From Lojkania enalia (lineage: Eukaryota > Ascomycota > Dothideomycetes > Pleosporales), in contig ML986626.1 of assembly GCA_010094045.1 (NCBI GenBank), positions 1-64,000 on the forward strand: DNA of 64,000 nucleotides, given 5' to 3'. Below the pieces are notes generated by a model, which had not been told where the DNA came from, made no database searches, and saw nothing but the letters and a program-made list of their open reading frames with translations. Made by a program: the position numbers and the translations under genes. Of this stretch, positions 44,812 to 55,981 are shown in pieces (the first letter of the stretch is position 1; each line of letters opens with the position of its first letter).

Positions 44812-46130
44812 ACATATTCTGCATGCTTAGATGTCTAAACGACCCAAAAACAGCTTCCTATCACCTGTTGCGCAACGTCATGAGATGAAACGCCTCAAAC
44901 ATCAACGAGCAAACCCCCCATATTTACCTCGTCGATACATATCCTGTCAAGCGTCAAATTGCACTACAACAGCATCCGTCATTTATCTCATCTCATTTCT
45001 TTAGGTTACATTCGTTAATTACCTGTTTTTTTATCTCGGAACTTTGCGGTTATTTCGGCCTACTAGAGTGGGGGATTGGCGTCGGCAATATTTCTGTGAA
45101 ATTTTGTTAACTAGGACAAGGAGTACATCGGTTATGAGATATTTCATCATGACGGGAACCATCGCGGTTGGACTGGAGTTTTTTGGGACATGAGAGAATA
45201 CACTGGGTATTGGTGTTTAGGACAAAAGGCCGATGGACTTGTTTGGGTTTTGCTCTAAGACGAGTGCTAAGGTTCTTGGTGTTCGCTGCACTCTGTCTAT
45301 TAGTGTAGGGGTTTGGAAGTATAGGCGCACTAAGCATAGTGTGAAGATATCTCGCATCAAATCGACTGATATCGGTGTTCAAGCTGTGTTGAGGACGTCA
45401 ATAGACGGAGAGGTAACGTGAGCACCCTATCATCAACGTGCCCGCACGACGTTGCGGCTCTGGTGGAGACACGTTGTGAGAGCAACTGTGGCGAGCAATG
45501 GTTCGCTGTCAGTTCAGACGCCACGGTCGGACTAGCCTGAGCGATTCGGCGAACCTGACGCCTATGGATGACATGCCGATTCCGCAACCTATTTGGAATT
45601 TGAAGCAACTGACCAGTGGGCTACAAGGCGGTGTTCTCAGCATGTCGCTAACACTCTCGAGTCGTCACATCTGCAATTCACACTACTGCACGTCCATCCA
45701 CGCCTATGCTTCGTAGATGGCAATCTGGACCGCTATCGATGGTTCATCTCGCATGACCTACCATATCAGCGCGACAGCCTGCTTGGGGCATCGCACTCTC
45801 CCGTCCAAAAACGCAATGTCACTCAAAAGCAAACACCCGCCTTGCTCCTCCGTCCTCATTCATCATTCGAGCCCGTGACCAATCACCCACCCCGTAGAAC
45901 GTGAAGATGCAAATACCCGCTCTCCGCACCCCCGAAACTCGCCATGCGCACATCGGCCGTGCCTCACCATCCTGTCCTCCTCTCCATCCGGCAACGCGAA
46001 TCCGGAGCAGCGTGTGGATTTGGCATGTGACGCAAACGCAGATATACTATATGCACGACAGCCAGGCGGTAGATGCCGCTTCGAGATCGTGGTCCGAGGA
46101 GATAGGTACGCGGAGGGATATATGGCCCAG

Positions 46131-46163
<33 letters not shown>

Positions 46164-47033
46164 TCAAACCCGCAGCGCTCGATGCGCAGCTTTCGCTTAT
46201 GGGGGAGTTAGAGCGGGGCGTGAGTGCCTTGATTTGTGGCTGCTTGAGCACTGTGTAAGGGTTGTGAGAGTGGCGGTCGGCGATCTGTTCCGCGGGTGTA
46301 ACGGGGAGGGGTGGTTGGAAGGTTTTGTAGGGGGTGGGTAGTACGGGGCACGGGGAAGCGAGTGTGATAAGGACTGGGGGCTTGAGAGATGCGGAGTGAG
46401 ATTTTATTGCTGGGATAGGAAGCTGCCCCGAGAGTGTAGAGTGTGGGTGTATCTTTGAGATTGTCAATGGATGATGTAACGGAGACGTGGAAATGAGGGC
46501 GATTGGTGAGACGAAATGAAAGATGCCGGCCATATTCCGTGGGCCTGAGGGGTTGGTAGCTTTAAAATGTACGTAAGAACTCCGTTCGATGTTTATGTTG
46601 CGAATGTAGTTAGATGATATCATACCCTACCGGGCCACGATACTTCAGCTTTGAGGCGTTAATTAGAATTCATCGCCTACCCCCAGTATCACGAAGTGTT
46701 TGGGAGATTAAGAGTTCACACAACCTAGTGACGTTTAATTACTACATTAAGAGACTTCTATCGCGCCTTGACCATGTTGAAGCCCCAGTGTAGTTGCATG
46801 TCCCTAAGTGGTGGCGTCCAAGCAAATATGACATTGCAATGCATTTGATATCCTACTTTGGAGCCAATACAAGTAACACTACAAACGATAATTAACGTCA
46901 TATCAATTTTATCGAGCCCATCAGAACCAATAGTAAATATGCCATTTCCCAGGAAATGATTTCAAGCCTCCATCCCCTAATGATTAGTAATAATAAGCAT
47001 CACCTCGCCAAGCATAGAAATAGAAATCAGTCA
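44812..47033. other. intergenic with poly-C tract
   Basis: A 2.2-kb region between the 3' ends of the Zn2Cys6 gene and the first MC-type gene (convergent). It contains the 32-base C run. A 219-codon minus-strand frame at 45964-46623 owes its length to that run (polyGly) and shows no domain. No gene seen. Confidence 0.55.
46131..46162. repeat. 32-base poly-C homopolymer
   Basis: An uninterrupted run of 32 C, by far the longest homopolymer in the window. True length is uncertain because such tracts are prone to sequencing and amplification error. Confidence 0.95.
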
Positions 47034-47843
47034 CTATTCCGCCGTATCCATATCATTCACCACACAAAATGCCCCATCCATCCTTGACCCAGACACTATC
47101 CCCTCCTTCCACTTCGTCCACTCCCTCAACCTCTGACACTGCTCATTATTCTCCTCCGGCAATTTCCACCCCAACTTCTCCAAGCACGCTTCAGAGGCCC
47201 GCCGCTCAATCTCCGCGACTAATTCGTACAGCTGCGCCACCCAGCTTTCACCTAGCTCGGCCATGCTCCGGATATCTACGTTGACTAGATCCCGGGTCAC
47301 GTGGGAGGAGTTGATGGCTGTGACGGAGAAGGTCCGGATGCAGGATTCCTGGGTGCGACATGCGTTGTAGACGTCCGCGATCGCGGCTTCGCGTTTCTCG
47401 TTCCAGGTGTTTAGGAGCGGGTGGAGCGATGCCAGCGCGGCCTCGCACATTTCTTTCAAGAGCTCCGGATCCCAGCCTAGCTTTCGCAGGTGCCGAAAAT
47501 CGTATTTCGGGGCCGTGGAGGGTGAGTGTGCGATGCGGGCTACGCAGGCGTGGATCACTTCGAGGCGAATGTCGAGGGCTTGGATTTCGGCGTTTATGGT
47601 TTTGAAGTGGGTTCGTGTGGCTTCGAAGGCTTGGGCTTGCGGGCAGATGTCGGAACAGAAGAGCGCGGGTTGGTCCGGGCCGTGGGCGAATTCGAGCTTA
47701 CCTAGGCAGTAGCCTGGGATGCGGTTCCGTGGTATGTGTCGGAATGCGTTTGCGTCTTTTTGCCAGCTGACGGAAGAGCAATGCTCGATGAAGGTGTGGA
47801 GAGTGTGGCCGCACTCATATTTTACGGAATGGATCACACACAT
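47034..47843 (-). CDS. uncharacterised MC-start cysteine protein (A)
   Basis: One exon, 269 residues, starting MCVIHSVKYECGHTLHTF. The first 75 residues are rich in Cys and His in a zinc-ribbon-like spacing (C2, C11, H13, H21, C22, later GYCLG, LFCSDICPQ); the rest is helical and charged, with coiled-coil character (FKTINAEIQALDIRLEVIH, LYELVAEIERRASEAC). There is no signal peptide or membrane segment. Its neighbour at 48365, on the opposite strand, has the same plan. Proteins of this plan are frequent in ascomycetes and none that I know has an assigned function. ATG 47843 is the only reasonable start. Zinc binding by the N terminus is inferred. Confidence 0.8.
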   Translation of the reverse strand: MCVIHSVKYECGHTLHTFIEHCSSVSWQKDANAFRHIPRNRIPGYCLGKLEFAHGPDQPALFCSDICPQAQAFEATRTHFKTINAEIQALDIRLEVIHACVARIAHSPSTAPKYDFRHLRKLGWDPELLKEMCEAALASLHPLLNTWNEKREAAIADVYNACRTQESCIRTFSVTAINSSHVTRDLVNVDIRSMAELGESWVAQLYELVAEIERRASEACLEKLGWKLPEENNEQCQRLREWTKWKEGIVSGSRMDGAFCVVNDMDTAE

Positions 47844-48364
47844 CTTGGAGCTATTTGCGTGTATGATTGGAGAAGGATGGTAGAGTTTCTAAGAACAAAG
47901 AGTCTGGAATATATGGGGGGGAAATATATAGGGGAAGAAGATTGCTGTGCGTAAAGGTCTTAGATGAGCTCGTAGCATTGTGTTTGCACAATTTTCTCTT
48001 GAGAAATCAGGGAACACTACAGGATGAACATGGCTAAATCAGGTTTTGTAGAAACTTGGTTTCGACTTTCGTAAGAAGTTCATATAAACATCTGCAAGTC
48101 TCTCAAACTCATGGCTTCTACAACACCACAGTCCAGCAAAGTAGATTGGCACCAGAAATGCACAGTAAAGCATCGGGTTTACAAATGCCCGAGTTCGGCT
48201 ACATTGTATTTACAATAAATATCCAACATTGTTTATCCCCAAACTCTCACAACGACCAGCCCTCACCCCCCCCATATATATCTGCACCGACTAATTCAAC
48301 TTTCCTAATACCAGACCAAGCCAATTCTCCATCAACACCAACCATTAAATACCAAAGCATTAAA
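47844..48364. promoter_or_regulatory. divergent promoter of the two MC-type genes
   Basis: 520 bp separate the start codons of the two divergent MC-type genes. It must contain both promoters. The frame of protein B stays open upstream to 48056, so a longer N terminus cannot be excluded, but the ATG at 48365 matches the neighbour's MC start. TATATA-like stretches lie at about 47911-47933 and 48273-48281. Confidence 0.5.
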
Positions 48365-49150
48365 ATGTGTCAACTACAACGTGTAGCCTATAGGGACTGC
48401 GCGTGTACGCGCCTGGAATTCCTCCCCGGCTCGGGCCCATGTCTCTCTGCGCGCCGCCTTGGTAGCACCTACACAAGGGTCAATTCCTTCTGTCTTGGGG
48501 GAAACAATATCATCCGGGAGACCCAGTCAGAAGGCCTCTGCGCTCGCAGCCACGGTTGCTTCCCCCCAAAAGACATCAGCCCCGATCACAAGCAAGCCCT
48601 CTCCTGCTACCAGCAGCGCCTCTCGCAAATCGAGTCTGATCTCAGCAGCCTATATAATCGTATCAAGAAAGCGCTTGACAATACGAGGTGCGAAATCCCT
48701 CGGCCCGACTTTGAGAAGAATGAGCGTAAGTATACGGACCTGCAATTCCAGAGAATGGACCTAAACAACAGAGCTCTTCTCGCTCTCGAGGTCGGCTGCA
48801 TGGCTTCCGAGAAGCTGAAGGAAGCGTCTATAGCCAGCAGTGCTGCCATCATCTCCATGTCCGCCGACGAGATCCGCAATTCAAACTTAGTCCATCTTGT
48901 CGCTAAAGCCTTCGGTCCGGTCCAGACTTGGATTGAAGGCGTGGCTGATGACTTCGAGAAGACCGTGCTGGACCTGGAGCGCGATGCGAGGGCATTCAAT
49001 GACGCAATTGAAGACTTTAAGGACCAGAAGGTCTTTAAGGAGTGCCGTCAAGATATGGAGGCGATTGATATGGGCAATAAAATCGTGAAAGATGACGGTT
49101 TCGACATCGATATCTACGGCGATGATGCTTTGTATGAGGATCTGCGTTGA
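48365..49150 (+). CDS. uncharacterised MC-start cysteine protein (B)
   Basis: One exon, 261 residues from ATG 48365 (attaaaATGTG), starting MCQLQRVAYRDCACTRLEF. The N-terminal 75 residues contain Cys at positions like those of protein A (C2, the RDCAC pair, GPCL, SFCLGG, EGLC, HGCFPP), and the rest is a charged helical region (YQQRLSQIESDLSSLYNRI, FEKTVLDLERDARAFNDAI), ending in an acidic DIYGDDALYEDLR. I chose this ATG instead of the in-frame one at 48056 because the added 103 residues have no family character and the MC start is shared with the divergent neighbour. Probably a paralogue of protein A; function unknown. Confidence 0.78.
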   Translation: MCQLQRVAYRDCACTRLEFLPGSGPCLSARRLGSTYTRVNSFCLGGNNIIRETQSEGLCARSHGCFPPKDISPDHKQALSCYQQRLSQIESDLSSLYNRIKKALDNTRCEIPRPDFEKNERKYTDLQFQRMDLNNRALLALEVGCMASEKLKEASIASSAAIISMSADEIRNSNLVHLVAKAFGPVQTWIEGVADDFEKTVLDLERDARAFNDAIEDFKDQKVFKECRQDMEAIDMGNKIVKDDGFDIDIYGDDALYEDLR

Positions 49151-49726
49151 GCTGGGCTCGGATCGATGCCCTACGGTCTTTAGCAGTTGCTAGAATACCG
49201 CATCATCTTTCTTTCCTTTGCCGGCTTTGATACCTCCTCAGGTCTTGACTAATGACCTTCCAATTTCGACTAGTTGAATCGGCAATCCATCTGTATTATA
49301 AAAAGGTGTCAGCTTTACTTTCTGAAGATGGCAAAGGCCTTAAAGCTGATTATCAATGTCACCTGCTCTAATTAGTACCATGTAAATTGAAGCAAGAACA
49401 CAACTTGACTTGTATTATGCCCCTTCGCATCATTCCCTAAAACGTGATTACTTAACTCATCCCGTGAAGCCATGCCCCTATATCTTCCACTTCCCCTTCG
49501 AGTGGCACTGAACTTGCCAGACTATGATATAATAGGACTCCCAAAGCTGAATGTAACCACACATTGTATTATTCGTCATGAATAGTAATGCTGATAAACC
49601 GTAATGCTAATTCCCACTGATTTCAAAGCCATCAAACGCCTAGAACCTTGCTGAATATAGAGCTCCTCGCTAAAGAAATATTTCACTGGGTCTATTCTAC
49701 ATCTCATCTTCCCTCTAAATGCAAGT
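49151..49726. other. convergent intergenic spacer
   Basis: A 576-bp spacer between the 3' ends of MC protein B and the FAT1-like gene. AT-rich, no gene seen. Confidence 0.6.
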
Positions 49727-51967
49727 CTACAGCCTTGCCCACTTACTTCCAGGTGCATTCGCAACTAAGCCATCCCAGTCATCCATGTTGTATTCAACAT
49801 ACCCCAATTCATCCTCAGTGCCCGGTGCCCTTGCACTGGCAAGAGAAAATGGACACCAGAGCATAGTATCGTATTTGATCTCCTCTTTGCTCAAGCCCTT
49901 CTCTAGGGCCTCCTTTTCGGTACGTTCCCGTAGCTTCCTTAGATCAATACCGTCATTCCGCAACGGAACTTTATTCTGCTTGTTGTTGTGCATTGTTGTG
50001 AGGTTTTCCAAAATTCGTATGAAAACCGGTACCGCATACTTAGGCAATTTCTCTCGGGCATGTGCGAGGAGAGCGTTGTAGTCGAAAGTCGCCCGATGCG
50101 CCGAATCAATATAGACTGCTGCGCAACCAGCGCGTCCGTCGTGACCTGGCACTTCGACGCCATATACGTTGGCTTCTATAACGCCGGGATAGTGGCCAAT
50201 AACCTCGCTGACCTCTGCCGTGCTCACGTTCTCCGACTTCCATCGGAAGGTGTCACCCAACCGATCGAGGAAGAACCACCGGCCATCTGCATCCCTCCGC
50301 AGGGCATCGCCGGTGCGGTAGTACAGGTCGCCCTTCTTAAACACGTTCCGTTCGAACTTGGATTGCGTGGCTTTAGGGTTATTGTAGTAGCCTACGAAGG
50401 CTTCCTCGTTGGGAAGCTGAACGATGATCTCGCCGCCCTCTTCGTAGGATCTCCGTTTCGCGAACCCAGTCTTTGGATCCCGATAGATGCCGCCTGTTTC
50501 GTGATCTATTTCGACGGGTACATAAATATCATGGAACTTCCTCCGGAGAAGAGCTCCGTGGTGTCCGACGGAAGTCGCCTGGAATGGTCCGCGGCAGACA
50601 TTGATAAGAGCAAAAACACCTTCCGTGCTATTGAAAAACTCGGAAACGGTCTCGATGCCAAATCGGTCGACGAATCGGTGCCAGACATCTGGGCGCATGC
50701 CATTGCCAAACATGACGCGGACCTTGTGCTTTTTGTCATTTTCGCTTGGAGGGTTAGCGAGAAGGTAGCGGGCCGTTTCGCCGACATAGACAAACGCAGT
50801 TGAGTCAGAGTCCCGGATATCACCCCAAAACTTAGATGTAGAGAACTTCTTCCCGATGCAGAGGGTAACACCTGACAACATGCAGGATACGGCTGTGGTG
50901 CAACCAGTTCCGTGATAGAGAGGCATGCAAACATACCATCGGTCACCGTTGGGACCCGGTTCGAGGCCTAGACTGCGAACACGGCCGTTGGCAAGCCCCC
51001 CAGCTCTCTGAGATTCGAATGGACAGGCTTTAGGGTGGCCCGTCGTGCCACTGCTATTGTTAGTTCTATCATACCTCAATACAGAACCTATAGCATACCT
51101 CGTGTAGAAGAGACACATGGGGAATGTGCCACTTAAGCCAGCGCGCAGCTCATCTTCGGGCCGTTTTGGCTCTGTACGCAATATCTCGCCCTTCAATTGC
51201 TGATTGAGGATCCGTATCGTCATGCCCAGCTCGCCTTCAATTCGATCTCTGACAGCCTCAACCCTCTCTACAGTATCTTTGTCCTCGTCCACAATCAATA
51301 GCTTTGCCGCGCTGACCTTCAAGCAGTGTATTAGCGCATCGCCCGCCAGGTGGTGGTTGATCATTGCCGGTGCCGACCCGACTGCCCATGATCCGAGATG
51401 GCCAAACATAAACTCCGGCTGGTTTGTCAGGTAGAAGGCGACAAGCTCACCAGGCCTCACCCCATTTGCAAGGAAATATTGTCCGTATCGACACGCATTC
51501 GCATGGGTTTCGGCCCATGTGTAGCGTCCTTGTCGCGACCAGATGGCCTCTTCTTCTGCGGGGAGACGTTTGACTTGATCTTCGAAAAAGTACCAGAGAC
51601 TGCCGCGCCCATTCGCTCCTATTTACCAAGGCCGTCAGCAAGTGACACGCAACTTAATGTGCGGGCGTCTTTACGGCCGAGACGGGGCGTTGGGGATGGC
51701 GGGGCAATGTTGCTCACCATTTTTTTTGAAGTCGCGCTCCGATGCCTGCACATTTCGAAGCGCCCGGATGTCTTTGGAGAGATGGAATTTCGCGTCAAGG
51801 TATGCGGCGGCAGCCGTCGCGCCCGCGACTCCAGCTGCAATGGGCGCTGTGAAAGTCAATGGTCAGCCTAGGGGAAGAAAGTGGAGATGTGGAGAAGTGC
51901 AGCTGGTGCCCCAGATTACAAAGACAGTTGGAGAGGCACGGCAGGAACGATACGCACCAAGAGCCAT
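49727..51967 (-). CDS. FAT1/FATP-like very-long-chain acyl-CoA synthetase
   Basis: Four exons, 51967-51958, 51846-51718, 51618-51099 and 51053-49727, encode 661 residues. The first exon is 10 bp (ATG GCT CTT G). An N-terminal Ala/Gly-rich hydrophobic segment (APIAAGVAGATAAAA) precedes the AMP-binding domain. The third junction restores SSGTTGHPKA (220-229), the ATP/AMP P-loop; WYVCMPLYHGTG, FFNSTEGVFALIN, YYRTGDALRRDADG and FLDRLGDTFRWKSENVSTAEV are the other hallmarks, the last being the VLACS/FATP motif. Such proteins activate or import long and very long fatty acids at plasma membrane, lipid droplets or peroxisomes. The last three residues are ARL, which fits the PTS1 consensus [SAC][KRH][LM], so a peroxisomal location is plausible; Ala at -3 with Arg is a weaker signal than SKL. 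Confidence 0.9.
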
Positions 51968-52408
51968 CTGCGCGGTGGACTTCGACTTCTACAGGCCTCA
52001 GCAGCAGGAATTGAGTTTAGATATCCGACTGGACGTAGGGCACAGTAAGCAGTTCGAGCAGGAGCGTACCGCCCGGCGGCATTGCTGCTTTCTGGTCTTA
52101 TATGGAGCTGCATCGCTTCGGCCAACGTGATGAGTTGCCGATGGGCCTCGGTCCTGAAAGGCGAGAGTCTAGCCCCTTTTGGCCTTCCCCACGCCCCACA
52201 ACTGCCGTTCTTCAAGCTGCTCGAGCTAGCTCGGCGCCAAAACACCACGACGCTGGAAGTGAAGAAAAGATATGAACATTAACAATATCGTTCATGCTTA
52301 TGCTGTTGTACATTTATCCTCGTGGGCCCCACTCTCAGCCGAGAGGCTGACCTGAACGCCGTCGCCATGCATTAAACAAAAGCTCTAGATTCCAATTCCT
52401 TCCCTCCA
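51968..52408. other. intergenic, promoter of the FAT1-like gene
   Basis: A 440-bp stretch between the FAT1-like start and the 3' end of the PEBP-like gene. No gene seen. Confidence 0.6.
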
Positions 52409-53507
52409 TTAAAGGACAAAGAGCCCGATAAATGCGACCAAAGACGCAGCAATTCCGCAGTGAACACTAACCACAGATAGGCCCGAGGCGCCGTTGTCGG
52501 TCTGTTGAGCTGGAGCACTGCTGTTTGTTGGAGATCCCGAAGTAGATACGTCTGCTGTAGCAATTGTCTGAAAGACGGTATTTGTCTGTGGTCCGCTTTG
52601 AACAGCGCTGGTCGCGACGACAAGATCGGTCTCTGTCTCCGTCTGAGAATCATCGGCTTGGGTGCTCTCGGGCTCTTCGGATGTCTCGGTCGTTTCCGAT
52701 GCTGCAGCAGACGAAGAAGCTCTCGTCACAGCGGCTGACGTGATAGCAGGCGTGCTGGAAGGTTCAGATCCGCTCGAAGAAGGCTCCGGCGCGTCAGTGC
52801 TCTCTGGGGCAGATTCGCTGGAGCTTGCAGGAGAAGAGGGCAAAGGTGATGCCGGTTGTCCGTCACAGGATGTCTCACCGCCAAGCTTGACAACCATTCC
52901 CACACCTGCGATGGCATCCTCTAGACCATTATCGTCCTGGAATTGCTTGACATCAAAAGCCTCTCCCTCGCCCGGCAGAGAGAGCTCAGTGATTTCGTCG
53001 TTCCCGGGTTGCTTATACATCAAGAAGGAATACTTCCTCTCATCTCCCGTCTCGCCGAAGGCGCCTGGGGCCTGGTACTCCAGGAGTGCGTCAGACTCCG
53101 ACCCAATCTTTGTGATATCAAAGAGGTATTTGTAGTTTGCGCGAGCAAAGTGCAAAGTCCTTGCATCATCGCAAGTTGTGTCGACCAGAAGGATCGTGTA
53201 GAGATTTGAGGGAGCAATGCTTGAGCTGTCTCCGAGCGCAAATTCGGGCTTTTCGGCCACATCTATCATAACGTTAACTATGTACCGAGGAATGTCTATA
53301 AGGATTGAACAGACCGTCTTTCTCGAACTCGTCGCCGTCCTTGAAACCATTTGATGGATCGCCGGTGTATGAGGCTTGCAAATCTATACCACTAGACGCA
53401 AAGCCGTCCTGCAGTTCCTGTGGAACAATATCCGAAGCCTTCGCAGCCGTTGCAGTCTGCAAGACAGCCGCCGTAATGGCTACGTACTTAATGTATTTAG
53501 AAAACAT
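52409..53507 (-). CDS. GPI-anchored PEBP-like secreted protein
   Basis: Two exons, 53507-53315 and 53262-52409, encode 348 residues. MFSKYIKYVAITAAVLQTATA is a signal peptide. Residues about 25-190 form a phosphatidylethanolamine-binding-protein-like domain: IVPQELQDGFASSGIDLQASY, then across the splice FEKDDVAEKPEFALGDSSS, SNLYTILLVDTTCDDARTLHF, GDERKYSFLMYKQPGND. In PEBP the D-P-D and L-H motifs build the anion pocket; here LVDTT and TLHFARANY are the corresponding segments. A Ser/Thr/Pro/Glu-rich stretch of about 120 residues follows, then NGASGLSVV and a hydrophobic C terminus, as in GPI-anchored cell-wall proteins. Donor gtctgt is unusual; acceptor gatag. A wall or surface role is inferred, ligand unknown. 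Confidence 0.8.
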
Positions 53508-55981
53508 AATGAATATAGTACTGTGTTGCCCTTGTTTATGGGTGCAATGTGGAAAATAAAAAAATAAAAAATTAAGATTTGTGATTTTCAATGTGACCAG
53601 AGTAGATGCAATAAATAAAAGATTATTCTAAATTTTCCCTCAAAGGTTGTTGCCTCCCTAGGGTCTTTATACGTTCCATCTTTCCCACCAAAGTTCATTT
53701 AAGTTCAACGCCACAGCTAGGCTGGGTATTGTCACATCGGACTCCGCCTCAATACAGCGCCGCGACAGCGGCAATCCGAAAGCACCTCTTTGTCTAGACG
53801 TTCTAACGGTGGGTCGTGAACTATTGCGAAACGCTAACCGCGCGGTCGTTGCTGAAATTAGGTGCTTGGCGAATGGTTGACGACAATACAGTTTCAGGAT
53901 GGTTTGGGGGCTGAGGTCGGATGATCGTGACGTCGGGCGGTTGTGCAACGTCAAACCATCGTCGAGGCTACAAGACTTATTTCTGAAGGGTACCGTGCCT
54001 TCCTGCCATTTCGAAAGGCTTTAGCATTTTTACTTTTGTCCGCAAAGCCATCGGAGGACTTTGCCGCTCGGAAGGCAGATTCCATAGCTACCGTTCACCT
54101 GATGATGACGTGCAATGTGTTCGACCAGACAAGATATGCCTGCGTTTAGCATGCTAAAACCAAACCTTTCAACAATCTACTCCCGCTGTTTGAAAATGGT
54201 TATGAGTCACGCTGCCGAGAGAGATCTTTGTTCTAGCCCGCAAGTTGTTCAGGTATATTCTGTGACGTTTGAGTCGTTCAGTTTCAGGCATGTTCTTGGC
54301 GGTTGCAGCCTCAAGCAGTCCGAAATCACCATAATAAAGAAAAGGCCTCATTGCCAAGCATTTTGTCCTAGATTTTCACAGTCTCTAAACTTACTGTGTG
54401 TCGACCAGCAAGATTTACCCGCATCTTGAATGCCCGGCCTTCCCTTTTAAGGCATACCAAGGACTAGCGGAGGCAAAAATTGTTTGACAGTATCGTAAAG
54501 TTGATCTTTTTTTTTTGTCGAAGATTGTTTCCGACGATCTATTAACATCTACCTACTATTTCAAATTTTATTCGTTTCTCCTCCTCGTTTGTCGCCTCAC
54601 GATTAGCTTGAAACTGTTATGTAGTGCTTCTAAAATCACGGCTGGAAACAATTCTCTACCAATTTACGAGACTTCTACAAAATTAGAGCCCTTTCAATCT
54701 TGCTATAGTACTATACCTGTATTCACTTCTGACCAAAGTATATACCTCGCCCGATCTTTTAGAAGTAGACCCACTTGGGCCTTATACATCAATCATCTCG
54801 CCCAACACGACTGTATCTCAATGACGGATAGTGAGAGTTGATTCTTCTTCACAGTGTTCTCCGAAACTGATAGTTGCGACTGACGAAAACAAAATCGGAT
54901 GAGTGGTAAGAAGGAATCATACTAGAAAGTCAGAATTCGCGCCCAAAGAGGCGCAATGAATATAATATACTTCATCGCTAGCAATCCCCATGAGAACAGT
55001 AATACAAGTGGTATACGCATACTCTCAATATAAATCACGCCAGAATGGACCCAGCGATCGGAAGTAAACAGATCAAAAAGTGTGGTATACGTATTACATT
55101 TCTCCGCGATGTTGCTATTATTTCGCTTAAACTCTGAAAGCGATTACGGACGCAGTGCAGTCAAATGCGAACTTCCCAAGCAATATCCCAAATTTTACGG
55201 TCAGCTGCGGCTTTCCAATTCTCACTCCATATCCTCAATTTTGCTAAAACAACTGTGAACAAAGAAGCGGATCCGCTCCATTGACATCATATCCCACGCC
55301 CACCTACCCTCTCCCCCAAATCCCCCCAACCCCCCCCTTCCATCCGCCTACCCGGACCCCGGAAACCATGCATGCCACGCACACGTTTCTCCTTCACGTG
55401 CGCCAAACTCGCCACCCCCCGGGCCCCTAATCTCCAAGTTCCCAAAAGAGCAGGCTCTAATCGCACGGCACAAATACCGCCGAAATTCCAAATTCCGCCA
55501 GGATACATCGGTATATTATTTGATGTCGTATGATCGGCAGCGGATATTAGGATGTTGATTAGTCAATAGAATGGATAATTGGGTAATATATAGGGCCCGG
55601 GTATATCGGGGGGTGATATAGGGTCGAGGTGGTACGGATGTTGCCGGTGGGCGGTCGGGGGTAGGACGGCGCGGCAGGTCTGAGGGTGTGATTTAGGATA
55701 TGGGTGTGGGGCATTTGGGAGGGTGAGGTTCAAATGTATGTGAAGCAATCGATGAATCGATAGGGCGAAGAGGGCTTGAAATGTAGATGATTTGAATGAG
55801 TTTGTGATTTTAGATATCTAGATACACGGCATGAGCGCAAGGAATCTACTTTCCATCCCAGGAGCCCTGGCGTCGTCTATGACTATGCTCCCCAATGCTC
55901 CAGGGAGATATGCATGCCCGCTATGGTATATAATGCTATAACTCGAGAAAATAAAACGTCATGAAAGGTGGTGGTTAGAAA
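53508..55981. other. intergenic, no gene seen
   Basis: A 2.5-kb region between the PEBP-like start and the 3' end of the ferric reductase gene. AT-rich in the middle (54.4-55.1 kb) without the dense TA signature of RIP. Several ORFs of 60-108 codons lack recognisable features. A short poly-C-rich stretch lies at about 55325-55340. Confidence 0.55.

Noticed and set aside
45964..46623. 219-codon minus-strand ORF
   Set aside because: Its length depends on the poly-C tract read as polyGly; no domain or codon bias on either side.
48056..48364. Upstream extension of MC protein B
   Set aside because: The added 103 residues have no family character and the MC start at 48365 matches the divergent neighbour.
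53508..55981. Possible second transposon remnant in the AT-rich stretch
   Set aside because: AT content is raised but TA is not saturated, and no transposase or RT-like translation can be read.
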